DNA from: Paenibacillus gallinarum
Lineage (GTDB): Bacteria > Bacillota > Bacilli > Paenibacillales > Paenibacillaceae
Length of the DNA: 64,000 nt
NCBI RefSeq assembly: GCF_014836635.1
Contig: NZ_JACSQL010000003.1
Coordinates: 330,437 to 394,436 of the forward strand
Direction of reading: 5' to 3'
How positions within the stretch are numbered: position 1 is the first letter of the stretch; every line of letters begins with the position of its first letter. Positions 54,628 to 62,571 of the stretch are shown piece by piece. Under the pieces are notes generated by a model. It was not told the origin of the DNA and did not search any database. It saw nothing but the letters and a program-made list of their open reading frames with translations. Both the position numbers and the translations under genes were made by a program.

Positions 54628-54725
54628 TTAAGCTAACGGAAAAACGATAGTTGAACACAGCAGGGAGCAGCTTGCCAGTTGGCAGTTGCTCCTTTTAGTT
54701 ATGCAAACCGGCAGGATAGTGCAAT
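54628..54725 (+). repeat. Two-hairpin intergenic element, copy b (type I terminator)
   Basis: A-loop hairpin TTAAGCTAACG/CGATAGTTGAA (54628-54654), terminator GGGAGCAGC/GCTCC (54663-54692), then CCGGCAGGATAGTGCAAT (54708-54725). Confidence 0.8.
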
Positions 54726-54782
54726 GTTCGTTGATTATTTTCACCGAGTTGTAGTAGACTCTTTTAAATTAGAATTAAAATC

Positions 54783-54817
54783 GGTATTAGGCAGAACATT
54801 AGGCTCTGCCTAATACC
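54783..54817. other. Long perfect hairpin, possible IS end or structured RNA
   Basis: GGTATTAGGCAGA and TCTGCCTAATACC, perfect 13-bp stem with nine-base loop, followed by CCAC/GTGG and GTGGGGTCAGTTTTCCC, which recalls some IS21-type ends. No T-run. Confidence 0.45.
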
Positions 54818-55058
54818 ACACTGAAAGTGGGGTCAGTTTTCCCTTATGCTCTTTTATATCTTTAAGCGGATTGAGTTCTTTTTTTGTCTTGCAAAAAAAT
54901 CATAAGAAAACTTCTGTAAATGGATTTTGTTACTAGAAAAAGTACAATTACATTGAAATAAAAAAATAAACTAGCGTCACACCTGAACGAGTCTTTTCAG
55001 TTGCTTTAGCTGAGAAAACGATCTCCAGGGCGACGAATAAAGCAAACTCTATTTTTGG

Positions 55059-55096
55059 GCAAAATCAGCCGAAAACGCTGATTTTGCTTTTTTTCG
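55059..55096 (+). terminator. Terminator
   Basis: GCAAAATCAGC and GCTGATTTTGC, seven-base loop, then TTTTTTTTC. No gene directly upstream, so probably left from a lost one. Confidence 0.8.
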
Positions 55097-55310
55097 ATTA
55101 ACTCTAAAATGGAGCATAGGAGGATTATTTCCCAAAGATACGAACTCTCATTTTCATAGTCTAGCTTTCAATTACTAGGCAACTTTTGTGTGCAGCCGTT
55201 CTAACATATTCACAAAACAACGGATTTTAGACATAAGTAAAATAAAAGTGTATTTATCTTTGATAACGGACCAGTTTATATGCGAAGATGAAGTGAAAGG
55301 GAGAGTGTTT

Positions 55311-55622
55311 ATGAGGGGACGAATAACGTCTATATGTGTATTGTTTGTCGTAGCTTCACTTTTAGGGGTGAGTGCTCAAGAGGTTGCTTATATGTCTATG
55401 TTTGATAAAACAGGTTTCGGTAGTCCTGAGGCATTAGTGTGGTCAACTTACTTGAGTTGGTTCTTCTTTGTGGTGATGTATATCCTTATAGCTGTTTCTG
55501 CCATTAAGAAAGATACTAAAGGCAGTAGTGTGAAGAAGGTTATATATACTTTGTTTGTAATTTTATCGATACCCATATCGGTGTGGTCGTTTTTTGTATT
55601 TGGGATGAATATAAGGTATTAA
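55311..55622 (+). CDS. Hypothetical small membrane protein
   Basis: 103 aa from ATG 55311, preceded by AAAGGGAGAG; the longer frame from 55188 has no site. Three hydrophobic segments (SICVLFVVASLLGV, YLSWFFFVVMYILIAVSAI, VIYTLFVILSIPISVWSFF). No family recognised. Confidence 0.65.
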   Translation: MRGRITSICVLFVVASLLGVSAQEVAYMSMFDKTGFGSPEALVWSTYLSWFFFVVMYILIAVSAIKKDTKGSSVKKVIYTLFVILSIPISVWSFFVFGMNIRY

Positions 55623-55716
55623 AACACCAATGTTATACTTATAGAAACGAACTTTGCTTAGAGATACAGCCTCACAAATTTATTTAAAATGTTCTGTTCT
55701 AAAGAATGGGGGAAAA

Positions 55717-55881
55717 ATGTTAAATAAACTTGGTGCAAAGATTGGTATCCGCATATTTATGGATGAATACGAGAGATTGGCCGGTATTGGATATGCAGAC
55801 GTGGAGTCTTGGATTGATCCTATTGCAGCAAGAAAGCTTAGCGCTGATGGAATATCCGAAGATGAAAAAAATTATTGGTAG
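55717..55881 (+). CDS. Hypothetical 54-residue protein
   Basis: ATG 55717 has TGGGGGA upstream; a 21-residue longer frame has none. Acidic, soluble (MLNKLGAKIGIRIFMDEYER ... SEDEKNYW). Unrecognised. Followed about 45 bases later by element copy c. Confidence 0.55.
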   Translation: MLNKLGAKIGIRIFMDEYERLAGIGYADVESWIDPIAARKLSADGISEDEKNYW

Positions 55882-55926
55882 CGGAGATTAGAAAAAAAAT
55901 TTCTAGAACAGTTAATGAAGTGTAGA

Positions 55927-55954
55927 TTAAGCTAACGGAAAAACGTTAGTTCAA
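55927..55954 (+). repeat. Two-hairpin element, copy c (left hairpin only)
   Basis: TTAAGCTAACG-GAAAAA-CGTTAGTTCAA. Terminator and right hairpin are missing. Confidence 0.75.
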
Positions 55955-56030
55955 AATAAGAACAAAAAAACAGCCGACCAAAAACTCAATGTCATTTAGT
56001 TAAGCTTTAAGACAAAACCTGAATTAAATT

Positions 56031-56326
56031 TAAAACGGCACGGGAAAAAGTCCTGTGCTGTTTTTTTGGTGTAAGTAAAAAAGAGCACAGCAAACAAAGC
56101 AGATGAAATATCCGCTAAAAAAAGTTTGTGTGAAACGGATTATGCTACTCTGTAGACGAAGCTAACAACGGATCTATACTGAATTTTTCGTGTATTCTTC
56201 TGCCCTTGACGAATAGATCGAATTGGCAACATGTTTTTACGAATCAGCGCTTCCAAATCGGGTGGGGATTCGTCGTCTCGTAAGCGCAGAAAATGTCTAC
56301 AAACGTAAACAGAGACCGTAAAGTTT
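56031..56326. repeat. Direct repeat 1 (terminator plus IS4 3' end)
   Basis: About 300 bases that recur, diverged, at 58050-58356. It includes hairpin GCACGGG/CCTGTGC with TTTTTTT (56038-56067) and the C-terminal part of an IS4-type transposase. Confidence 0.65.
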
Positions 56327-56815
56327 ATGGGTACCGTTTATCCACCGTGCGAGGTAATCATTTTAGCAAAATTGTACATGATCATTTTTGCGAAGGAATC
56401 TCTTGGGTGATGGATTCTTGTCTCTTTGCGTGAAAATTTGTCAGACCAACAGGGTATTTTGATTTCATCAGGGGGGAAATCAGTAGCAGAAAGATTGGTA
56501 ATGATCGTTTTATAAGTGCCATTAGGCAGGATAAAACGAACAACCCGAAAGGAAATTGGATAAAACATGCGCTCATTCAAATCCAAGAAATCAAATGTAG
56601 AGGTGGAAGGGATGTACTTGTAAAGCTCGGGCTGAGCCTTAACCTTTTGTTTTTTGATGAGTGTCCGATGAACATCAATATCAAACTCTCTACTGATGGC
56701 AAAACGTAATCTCGAAAAAATACCATTGGAGTTTACACCCTTACCCGTATGACATAGTTCCAACCTTTGCGTTCAATATGCACGAAGTTATTGTAACTTT
56801 TGATATTTATTAAAC
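56140..56815 (-). pseudogene. IS4-family transposase relic
   Basis: Leftward fragments in more than one frame. One gives SYNNFVHIERKGWNYVIRVR; a second FDIDVHRTLIKKQ ... RMFYPISFRVVRF; and then GLTNFHAKRQESITQE and MIMYNFAKMIT, ending NFTVSVYVCRHFLRLRDDE ... LIRKNMLP ... FVYRVA. This is the C-terminal half of an IS4 transposase with stop codons and shifts between parts, and no N-terminal half. Non-functional. Confidence 0.72.
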
Positions 56816-57033
56816 CTTTTTGGGGCGGATAGATGGGGGCCGCTTTAGATAATATTAAAAAATTAAGATTATTCCTAACTTTATAGTTCCTTATTGCGTT
56901 ATTTATGTAAGGGAACAAAGTTACTCGACATAATCTATCAAATTAAATGACAGAAGGAGGTTGTTTTCCTAGAAAAATTAATTCAAAATACAAAATATAG
57001 TAAATATCCCAAAAAAAGAGAGGTAGAGAGTTA

Positions 57034-57967
57034 ATGAAAAAACAATTTGGCAGTTTATTATTGGCAACCGCTATGTTGGTAGGTTCAGCTGGTATGGTTG
57101 GTGCTGAAGCTTCTCCTGAAGCTGAAGCAAAGGAAGCTTTGACTAGCTATTATGAGGGATTAAAGGCTTTAGATCCCAAAACTATTCTTAATAATAGTAA
57201 AAGCATTGCATGGCCAACCCGGGCAGAATACGAAACTGAAATTCAAAGTCTCGCTACAGTAGAGGGCTACGAGAATGTCAAAGTAGTAGACTACACTGTT
57301 CTTGAATTTGAAAAAGTAAGTGACATTCATTTTGTTGCAACAGTAGATAATGAATATGCCAATGGGCGTGACTTCCCAGCATTTGAATTGCCTGTAATTC
57401 AAGAAGATGGTGAATGGCTTGTAGTTGAACGGGGCGTAACATTTGTAGAAAAAGATGACTATGCTGCTGAAAAAGCATCGTTTGCAAAATCTGATTCTGC
57501 GGCACCTGCAGAGGAAGTAGTTGGGGAAGATGAAGTATATGTTGCAACCATTTCTTCAAATCTCCCGGATCTCTTTGCTTCGATTCCTGAAAATTCAGTA
57601 GACTTATCCAGCATTCAACCGTTACGTGACCATCGAGTGGTATGATCGTCGAATTCCAGCATCCGCCGTAAGTCGTGTTGCTGGAACCTTTTCGGGCCCG
57701 TATAACACAGGTACTAGGATTCACGGATGGCAAGACCTAACACTTCAAGGCACTGCATATGTTGACTATCGCCTAGATGAATTCCTAGGAGGATCTGCTT
57801 ATACACGAGTAAGTGCTGTTAGCATCTACAAGAATATCCCAGAAAGTGATACAGGGAATTGGTTCGGCGTATATTTTAATGATGTACCAACCTCTACGCC
57901 GCTTTCACTAGAGATTTATAACAGACAGGCAGTGGCTGTGGATGTTGCGGGTAACATTTATAACTAA
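57034..57967 (+). pseudogene. Secreted two-domain protein gene, probably split by a frameshift
   Basis: GAGAGGTAGAGAG precedes ATG 57034. Frame 1 gives 203 aa: signal peptide (1-24), then a helical/NTF2-like domain (EAKEALTSYYEGLKALDPKT, YENVKVVDYTVLEF, FVATVDNEYANGRDFPAFEL), ending at 57645. Frame 2, from near 57612, continues FNRYVTIEWYDRRIPASA ... VAGNIYN to 57967. Deleting one base near 57611 (ATTCAA to TTCAAC) joins them into about 310 aa. The start of frame 2 has no ribosome site, so it is unlikely to be a gene alone. Confidence 0.6.
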
Positions 57968-58049
57968 TACTTAGGCTTAAAAAAAGATGTCCTTAATAGG
58001 GCAATGTCATTAAGATAAGCTCTAGATAGGACTAAGAAAAAATGAAATT

Positions 58050-58356
58050 CGAAACGGCATGGGTAAAATACCTGTGCTGTTTGTTTTTTTTTTGATACAA
58101 GTAAGAAAAAAAGAGCACAGCAAACAAAGCAGGTGGAATATCCGCTTGAAAAAATGTTTATGTGGACTGAATTATGCTACTCTGTAGGCGAAGCTAATAG
58201 CTGATTTATAGCGGATTTTGGGCATATTCTTCTGCCCTGGGCGAATGGGTGGAGACGGCAAAATGTTTTTGCGAATCAGCGCTTCAATATCGGGTGGAGG
58301 TTCATCGTCCCGTGAGCGCAGGAAATGCCTACCAACATAAACGGCAACCGTAAAGT
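58050..58356. repeat. Direct repeat 2 (terminator plus IS4 3' end)
   Basis: Diverged copy of 56031-56326, including the terminator with GGCATGGG/CCTGTGCT arms (58055-58078). Ends abruptly where element copy d begins. Confidence 0.65.
58172..58356 (-). pseudogene. Truncated IS4-family transposase C-terminus
   Basis: Leftward frame reads VNFTVAVYVGRHFLRSRDDE ... LIRKNILPSPPIRPGQ ... SFAYRVA, still in frame, but only about 60 codons remain. The upstream part is replaced by the hairpin element. Confidence 0.65.
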
Positions 58357-58369
58357 TGACTTGGTATGG

Positions 58370-58460
58370 GTAAAACGTTAGTTCAAGAAGAAAAAGTAAG
58401 CAACCGATCAATAGACCGGTTGCTTACTTTTTCTTTAAGATATTCGGCAGTTAGTTCCAA
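58370..58460 (+). repeat. Two-hairpin element, copy d (type II terminator, left arm lost)
   Basis: TAAAACGTTAGTTCAA, terminator GTAAGCAACCG/CGGTTGCTTAC (58396-58427), and right hairpin TTAAGATATTCGGCAGTTAG. The left arm TTAAGCTAACG is missing at the IS4 junction. Confidence 0.78.
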
Positions 58461-58520
58461 TATGTGGATTGTATTGTTAAAATAAAATAGTTACCTTTTT
58501 ATGTAAGGGAGAATGATTTA

Positions 58521-58781
58521 ATGAAAGGTCGAGTTTATGTTGAGTATAGAAGGCTAGGTTTTTTTGCTGTAGAGACCGCGGACGATGATTTCTCCATAAT
58601 TGAGGTGCGAAATGGACTTCCTTCTTTAGAGGACGAGCTGATCGGGGAGCTTAATTCGCTTGGCGAACAGCAACTATACAATGAGACAACAAAAGAAGAA
58701 TTAGATGTGTCCATAAAATTTATACATGCAACACTCGCCGAAGCGAAGAACTATATTAAAGGTGCTATCAGAGGGAAATAG
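58521..58781 (+). CDS. Hypothetical 86-residue protein
   Basis: ATG 58521 has AAGGGAGAATG upstream. Soluble acidic protein (FAVETADDDFSIIEVRNGLPS, LDVSIKFIHATLAEAKNYIK). No family recognised. Its stop is followed within nine bases by element copy e, so it forms a gene-plus-element unit of about 370 bases. Confidence 0.7.
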   Translation: MKGRVYVEYRRLGFFAVETADDDFSIIEVRNGLPSLEDELIGELNSLGEQQLYNETTKEELDVSIKFIHATLAEAKNYIKGAIRGK

Positions 58782-58789
58782 TTAGATGA

Positions 58790-58888
58790 TTAACCTAACT
58801 GTAAAACGTTAGTTGAACACAGCAGGGAGCAGCTTACCAGTTGGCAGCTGCCCTTTTTGTTATGCAAACTGGGCAGTATAGTTCAATA
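58790..58888 (+). repeat. Two-hairpin element, copy e (type I terminator)
   Basis: TTAACCTAACT/CGTTAGTTGAA arms, terminator GGGAGCAGC/GCTGCCC with TTTTT (58825-58858), right end TGGGCAGTATAGTTCAATA. Confidence 0.82.
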
Positions 58889-59093
58889 AATGTGTGGTAG
58901 CTGTGTAGTATAGATGTTTTGTGGATGAATGCATGTTTGTTAATATTATTCCCTATTACTAAAGAGTCATTATAGAAATAATATTAATATTGGTAAATTA
59001 TGACTGATGAGTATAACGATGACGTGATATACTTCTCTAGTAATATTTAAAGAGCAAGGAAAAAATATATAAGTATATAGGGGATGGATGAAA

Positions 59094-59708
59094 ATGAAGA
59101 AAAAAATACTTTCCTGTAGTCTTGCTGCTACATTACTTCTTGGAGGAGCATATACCTTGAATGTATACGCCAGTGATGAAACAATATCCAATACAACAAC
59201 TGTAACAGCTTCATATAAAGTGGAACAAACTGCTGATGTATCAACTGACTACTCGTATACAACTACTCCTTTATTAGAGGTTTATCAAGCAGGAAATCAT
59301 ATTCCTTTGGATTTAGTAGGCAAGCCTCTTTCTAGCAAGTCTAAAGCTGCAGTCACAGAAATTAGTGAAAACCCAATTATTGATTTGAACGCTTTGGCAA
59401 CTGATTTTGGTGATGAAATTCAAACTAGAGTTGATTATAAGCTGAAAAGTGGATCTGAGATCCAAATTTTTCAAAATGATATACAGGGAACTCAAGAATC
59501 AACAGTAGAATATTTTAAAAATTCGGAATATTATGATGCCGCTAAAATCAGTGTAGAGGAAATTAATGGATACAAAGCAGTAATTATAGATGACCAACCA
59601 AAAGTCGTATATATAGTATCAAACGATCATCTTTATGTAATTGCAACTGTTGATCCTGATGTGACAGTTGATTACCTTAAAGCGGTAGCTATGCAAATCC
59701 ATGAGTAA
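59094..59708 (+). CDS. Secreted protein, family A member 2
   Basis: 204 aa from ATG 59094, with AGGGGATGG about 8 bases upstream (an ATG at 59088 is too close). Signal peptide 1-25 (ending VYAS). A Thr-rich region precedes the domain with HIPLDLVG, KSGSEIQIFQ, EEINGYKAVIIDD, SNDHLYVIATVD and C-terminal LKAVAMQIHE, each lining up with the proteins at 52525 and 61601. Function unknown. Element copy f lies about 200 bases downstream. Confidence 0.8.
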   Translation: MKKKILSCSLAATLLLGGAYTLNVYASDETISNTTTVTASYKVEQTADVSTDYSYTTTPLLEVYQAGNHIPLDLVGKPLSSKSKAAVTEISENPIIDLNALATDFGDEIQTRVDYKLKSGSEIQIFQNDIQGTQESTVEYFKNSEYYDAAKISVEEINGYKAVIIDDQPKVVYIVSNDHLYVIATVDPDVTVDYLKAVAMQIHE

Positions 59709-59726
59709 TAAATCTATAAAAGTGTG

Positions 59727-59861
59727 ATGTTAAAAATCGATGATATATTTGCTATAAAATCATTATCTCCAACCCATACGGTTATACAGTCCCAAGGTAT
59801 TCAGGTAAAGGCTAGCAAGGATAATCTTGAAAACATTGTACTCCGATTTGAGAGGGTTTAA
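59727..59861 (+). CDS. Possible 44-residue protein or relic
   Basis: ATG 59727 to TAA 59861 (MLKIDDIFAIKSLSPTHT ... LENIVLRFERV). No clear ribosome site. It may be the tail of a lost gene. Weak. Confidence 0.25.
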   Translation: MLKIDDIFAIKSLSPTHTVIQSQGIQVKASKDNLENIVLRFERV

Positions 59862-59912
59862 GTAATAATTTACAGCAACAAATCATTTCATCTTTATCGA
59901 TATAATTTGACG

Positions 59913-60013
59913 TTTACGCTAACGAAAAAACGTTAGTTGAACACAGCAGGGAGCAGCTTGTCAGTTGGCAGCTGCTCCCTTTTAGTTATACAACGAGCAG
60001 GTTAGTTGTGTGA
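59913..60013 (+). repeat. Two-hairpin element, copy f (type I terminator)
   Basis: CGCTAACG-AAAAAA-CGTTAGTTGAA, terminator GGGAGCAGC/GCTGCTCCC with TTTT, right hairpin ACAAC-GAGCAGGTTA-GTTGT. Confidence 0.83.
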
Positions 60014-60063
60014 TAGAATGGTTTTTTTGTTAGAATTAAACAAAACGGAGGGGGTGATGCACG

Positions 60064-60234
60064 TTGGATAAGAAGAAGTACTTTATTCTAATGCCACCAA
60101 TGTTTATAATTGGGCTATTTTTACTTTACTTTATTCCAGCAAATCAGAGACATTATGTGTCGTTAGTTCCTATTGTATTTTGGTTGATATATTACACTTG
60201 GATATTTATTGATAGGAAACAAAAGAAAAATTAA
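60064..60234 (+). CDS. Small two-helix membrane protein
   Basis: 56 aa from TTG 60064, with GGAGGGGGTG about 7 bases upstream. Two hydrophobic segments (YFILMPPMFIIGLFLLYF, VSLVPIVFWLIYYTWIFI), short charged tail (DRKQKKN). No family recognised. Lies in the 330-base unit between element copies f and g. Confidence 0.65.
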   Translation: MDKKKYFILMPPMFIIGLFLLYFIPANQRHYVSLVPIVFWLIYYTWIFIDRKQKKN

Positions 60235-60343
60235 TGGGAACCTACTCAAAATTGAGAAAGTAAAAAAAGAGTTTTTTTCTTTTAATTACATAAACGGAGG
60301 AGCAATAATAATCGTTATTGAATTTAAATTACTTGGTCCCCTA

Positions 60344-60442
60344 TTCAACTAACGGAAAAACGATAGTTGAACACAGCAGGGAGCAGCTTGCCAGTTGGCA
60401 GCTGCTCTCTTTTAGTTATGCAAACGAGCAGTTTAGTTGAAT
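60344..60442 (+). repeat. Two-hairpin element, copy g (type I terminator)
   Basis: TTCAACTAACG-GAAAA-CGATAGTTGAA: outer bases covary to TTCAA/TTGAA. Terminator GGGAGCAGC/GCTGCTCTC, right end ATGCAAAC-GAGCAGTTTA-GTTGAAT. Confidence 0.83.
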
Positions 60443-60502
60443 GAAGAATTATTTGTAACTTTAATAATGAAATTAACGTTAAGTGATAAAGGAGGAAGGG
60501 AT

Positions 60503-60772
60503 ATGAAAGGGATTGCTACAATGTTTATCTTTCTGATTTTTATTATAAGTGGTTGTAATACTGCAGAATTAAAAGTAGCAGAAGAACAAGCAAAATTAAG
60601 CGTTATTGAACAACATACTAAACACATCGGCAAAGTCAAAATACTATCGGTAGACCTCAAAAGAAATAGCTATTTAATTAAGTGGGAAAATGAAGAAAAT
60701 TGTGAGAAGGGTATCGATTCTGTCGACGGAGAAAGTGGAGCTATTGAAATGATTGAGGCTTCAATCTGTTGA
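60503..60772 (+). CDS. Small lipoprotein
   Basis: 89 aa from ATG 60503 with AAAGGAGG upstream; a longer frame exists without a site. Lipobox ISGC at 15-18 after MKGIATMFIFLIFI marks a lipid-anchored protein. The mature part (about 70 aa) has LKVAEEQAKLSVIEQHTKHI and a YLIKWENEENCEKG strand, not assigned. Followed 60 bases on by a 35-residue ORF. Confidence 0.72.
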   Translation: MKGIATMFIFLIFIISGCNTAELKVAEEQAKLSVIEQHTKHIGKVKILSVDLKRNSYLIKWENEENCEKGIDSVDGESGAIEMIEASIC

Positions 60773-60831
60773 AAGTATTCTTATAAGTAGAAAGCATTGT
60801 TATTGAATTTAATAGGGATTGGAGAGGGGAA

Positions 60832-60939
60832 ATGAGTAATTTAATACGATTTGGTCTAATTGTCATTTCATTAATTCTTACTTTAATCGGATTTTTAAAA
60901 CTATCCAACAGTCCAAAAAGCTCAAGACTCAACAAGTGA
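60832..60939 (+). CDS. 35-residue single-helix membrane peptide
   Basis: ATG 60832, GAGAGGGGA upstream. IRFGLIVISLILTLIGFL spans the membrane; short Ser/Lys-rich tail. Too short to assign. Probably co-transcribed with the lipoprotein gene. Confidence 0.55.
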   Translation: MSNLIRFGLIVISLILTLIGFLKLSNSPKSSRLNK

Positions 60940-60979
60940 GTATATAAGGTCGGTAGGAGGAAGTTTAGATACAAATACA

Positions 60980-61000
60980 TCAACTAACGAAAAAACTTAT
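60980..61000 (+). repeat. Degenerate left arm of the element
   Basis: CAACTAACGAAAAAACTT keeps only the first arm and A-loop. Confidence 0.5.
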
Positions 61001-61025
61001 TTAAAAAAAAGGAGTTAAGGCCAAC

Positions 61026-61436
61026 GTGAAAACGAAAAAGGATATATTATTTCTTCTAATTGCATTAATACTGGCAGTAATTATCTTACTAAGTTTTTGG
61101 TTTTACTCTAGTAAAGCTTATTATCCAACGCTTCCTTTTGAAGGTATATCAAAGAAAGAAGTTGTTGAAAAATTGGATAAGAGTAACAATGAACTAGTTG
61201 AATTATCAAAAGTTAATGGATTTTATTGGCTCGGTTATAGCGGAAATCAACAAGAAGGAAGAGACAAAGTCATAAGGGAGATGGAGGATCAAGGGTTAAA
61301 GTATGACTCTTACGAGGGTTCTGGGATATTTTTTGAAGGTGAAGGAAGGATTATTATAACAGGGCAGATGTGGACTACCAATTATGTATTATACAAAGTG
61401 CCAGCAGAAAGTTATTTAGGTGCAGGGGATCATTAA
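61026..61436 (+). CDS. Hypothetical membrane-anchored protein
   Basis: 136 aa from GTG 61026, with AAAGGAG about 11 bases upstream. N-terminal segment ILFLLIALILAVIILLSFWFY then an outside domain of 100 residues (YYPTLPFEGISKKEVVEKL, GFYWLGYSGNQQEGRDKVI, GSGIFFEGEGRIIITGQMW). No family recognised. Followed after 15 bases by partial element copy h. Confidence 0.68.
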   Translation: MKTKKDILFLLIALILAVIILLSFWFYSSKAYYPTLPFEGISKKEVVEKLDKSNNELVELSKVNGFYWLGYSGNQQEGRDKVIREMEDQGLKYDSYEGSGIFFEGEGRIIITGQMWTTNYVLYKVPAESYLGAGDH

Positions 61437-61450
61437 ATTCACAACTGGTT

Positions 61451-61470
61451 AATTACGCTAACGAAAAAAC
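61451..61470 (+). repeat. Partial element, copy h (left arm and loop)
   Basis: ATTACGCTAACGAAAAAAC; the opposite arm is lost. Confidence 0.55.
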
Positions 61471-61600
61471 AGATTTTAGGATGGTAATATTGGAGATTTT
61501 ATAAGTTTCACTGTCACATGTAAGATAGGCTCTTATTGTTGCTAGTGGATTGGGGATTTCAATGTAGATTAATCAAAATAAAAAAGGAGGATTCAAATAA

Positions 61601-62209
61601 ATGAACAAAAAATTTTTAGCGAGTATCATAACAGCGGCATTATTAGTCGGTGGAAGCACATATACTTATACAACTTTCGCATCAGAAGCTAACTACAGTT
61701 CAAACGTAGCAGAAAAATCAACTTTAGAAAATACAGAGATACAAGAAGATCATAATGTAACAATTAAGCCTATTTCTACAGTGCCAAATGATCAAATACA
61801 CATACCGTTGGATTTGGCTAATCCAAGTGTGATTGAAAAGTATTCCGCGGACATAACAGATGATAATCCGATTAGTGAATTATTAGGTAGTTATACAACA
61901 GACTATGGAGATGACTCTATCGAAGTTAGTGCAAATTATATTTTAGAAAGCGGTTCTGCTGTAGATTTTATCCAAGTTCCTTTAAATATAACTCCTGAAG
62001 AAGCAGTTGATTTCTATACTTCCGGTGTATACTCAGATGCAGAAATAACAACTGGAGAGGTTAATGGATACAAAGTTGTATATGTTAAGGGAGAAGCAAG
62101 AAAGGCTATTCATATGATGTCTGAAAGGTATGCCTATACTATTAATACTGTTTTTGATGATGTAAGTATTGAGTACCTAGAGGAATTAGCAAAACTTATC
62201 ACAGAATAA
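61601..62209 (+). CDS. Secreted protein, family A member 3
   Basis: 202 aa, AAAGGAGG upstream of ATG 61601. Signal peptide 1-27 (ending TFAS). Domain motifs IHIPLDLANP, ESGSAVDFIQVP, GEVNGYKVVYVKGEARKAIH and C-terminal LEELAKLITE align with the proteins at 52525 and 59094. Unlike those it has no Thr/Gln-rich spacer of the same length. Function unknown. Confidence 0.8.
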   Translation: MNKKFLASIITAALLVGGSTYTYTTFASEANYSSNVAEKSTLENTEIQEDHNVTIKPISTVPNDQIHIPLDLANPSVIEKYSADITDDNPISELLGSYTTDYGDDSIEVSANYILESGSAVDFIQVPLNITPEEAVDFYTSGVYSDAEITTGEVNGYKVVYVKGEARKAIHMMSERYAYTINTVFDDVSIEYLEELAKLITE

Positions 62210-62571
62210 CAGATGAAATTATGGGCTTTTTCTTCAGTGCTTTGAGCAAAACTTAAATAGCTTAAATGTTTTCTTATGTACATGTTTGTAAAACAAATTA
62301 AATTCAGCTTGCATGTTTATCTCTAGAACCTTGATTTACATATCAGGGTTTTTTTATTAGGGTGCTGTTGACTACTATATTCGTTACTATCCTGACATTG
62401 AAGACGAAGATTGAAACTCATGGCATGGTAGAGTGGTGGACAGATAATAATTTCGAGAATGGTTTATAAACAGGGCGGTGGCTTCCTTGATTAATCTGAA
62501 GGATTTTGATGACTTAAGCGTAGTTAACAAGCTATTATCTGAATGCATGTGTTCTGATGAAGAATAAAATG
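62210..62571 (+). pseudogene. Terminator and decayed gene fragments
   Basis: AACCTTGAT/ATCAGGGTT plus T-run (62327-62358) is a terminator. After it, short open pieces in different frames (AVDYYIRYYPDIEDED, then MVEWWTDNNFENGL, then ASLINLKDFDDLSVVNKLL) look like remains of one small acidic protein with broken frames. No intact gene. Confidence 0.4.

Larger units (their letters stand above)
54197..55310. other. Gene-poor stretch with element copy b and several hairpins
   Basis: No intact gene seen in 1.1 kb. Contents: CACCCGA/TCGGGTG hairpin (54573-54588), element copy b (54628-54725), a 13-bp hairpin (54783-54817), and a terminator with GCAAAATCAGC/GCTGATTTTGC arms (55059-55094). Short remnants may be decayed genes. 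Confidence 0.5.

Noticed and set aside
55188..55310. Longer form of the 55311 membrane protein
   Set aside because: No ribosome site, and the added 41 residues do not resemble a signal or membrane segment.
56382..56576. 64-residue ORF as a gene
   Set aside because: It is one frame of the broken IS4 transposase.
57626..57967. 113-residue ORF as an independent gene
   Set aside because: Starts inside the previous ORF without a ribosome site; treated as the continuation after a frameshift.
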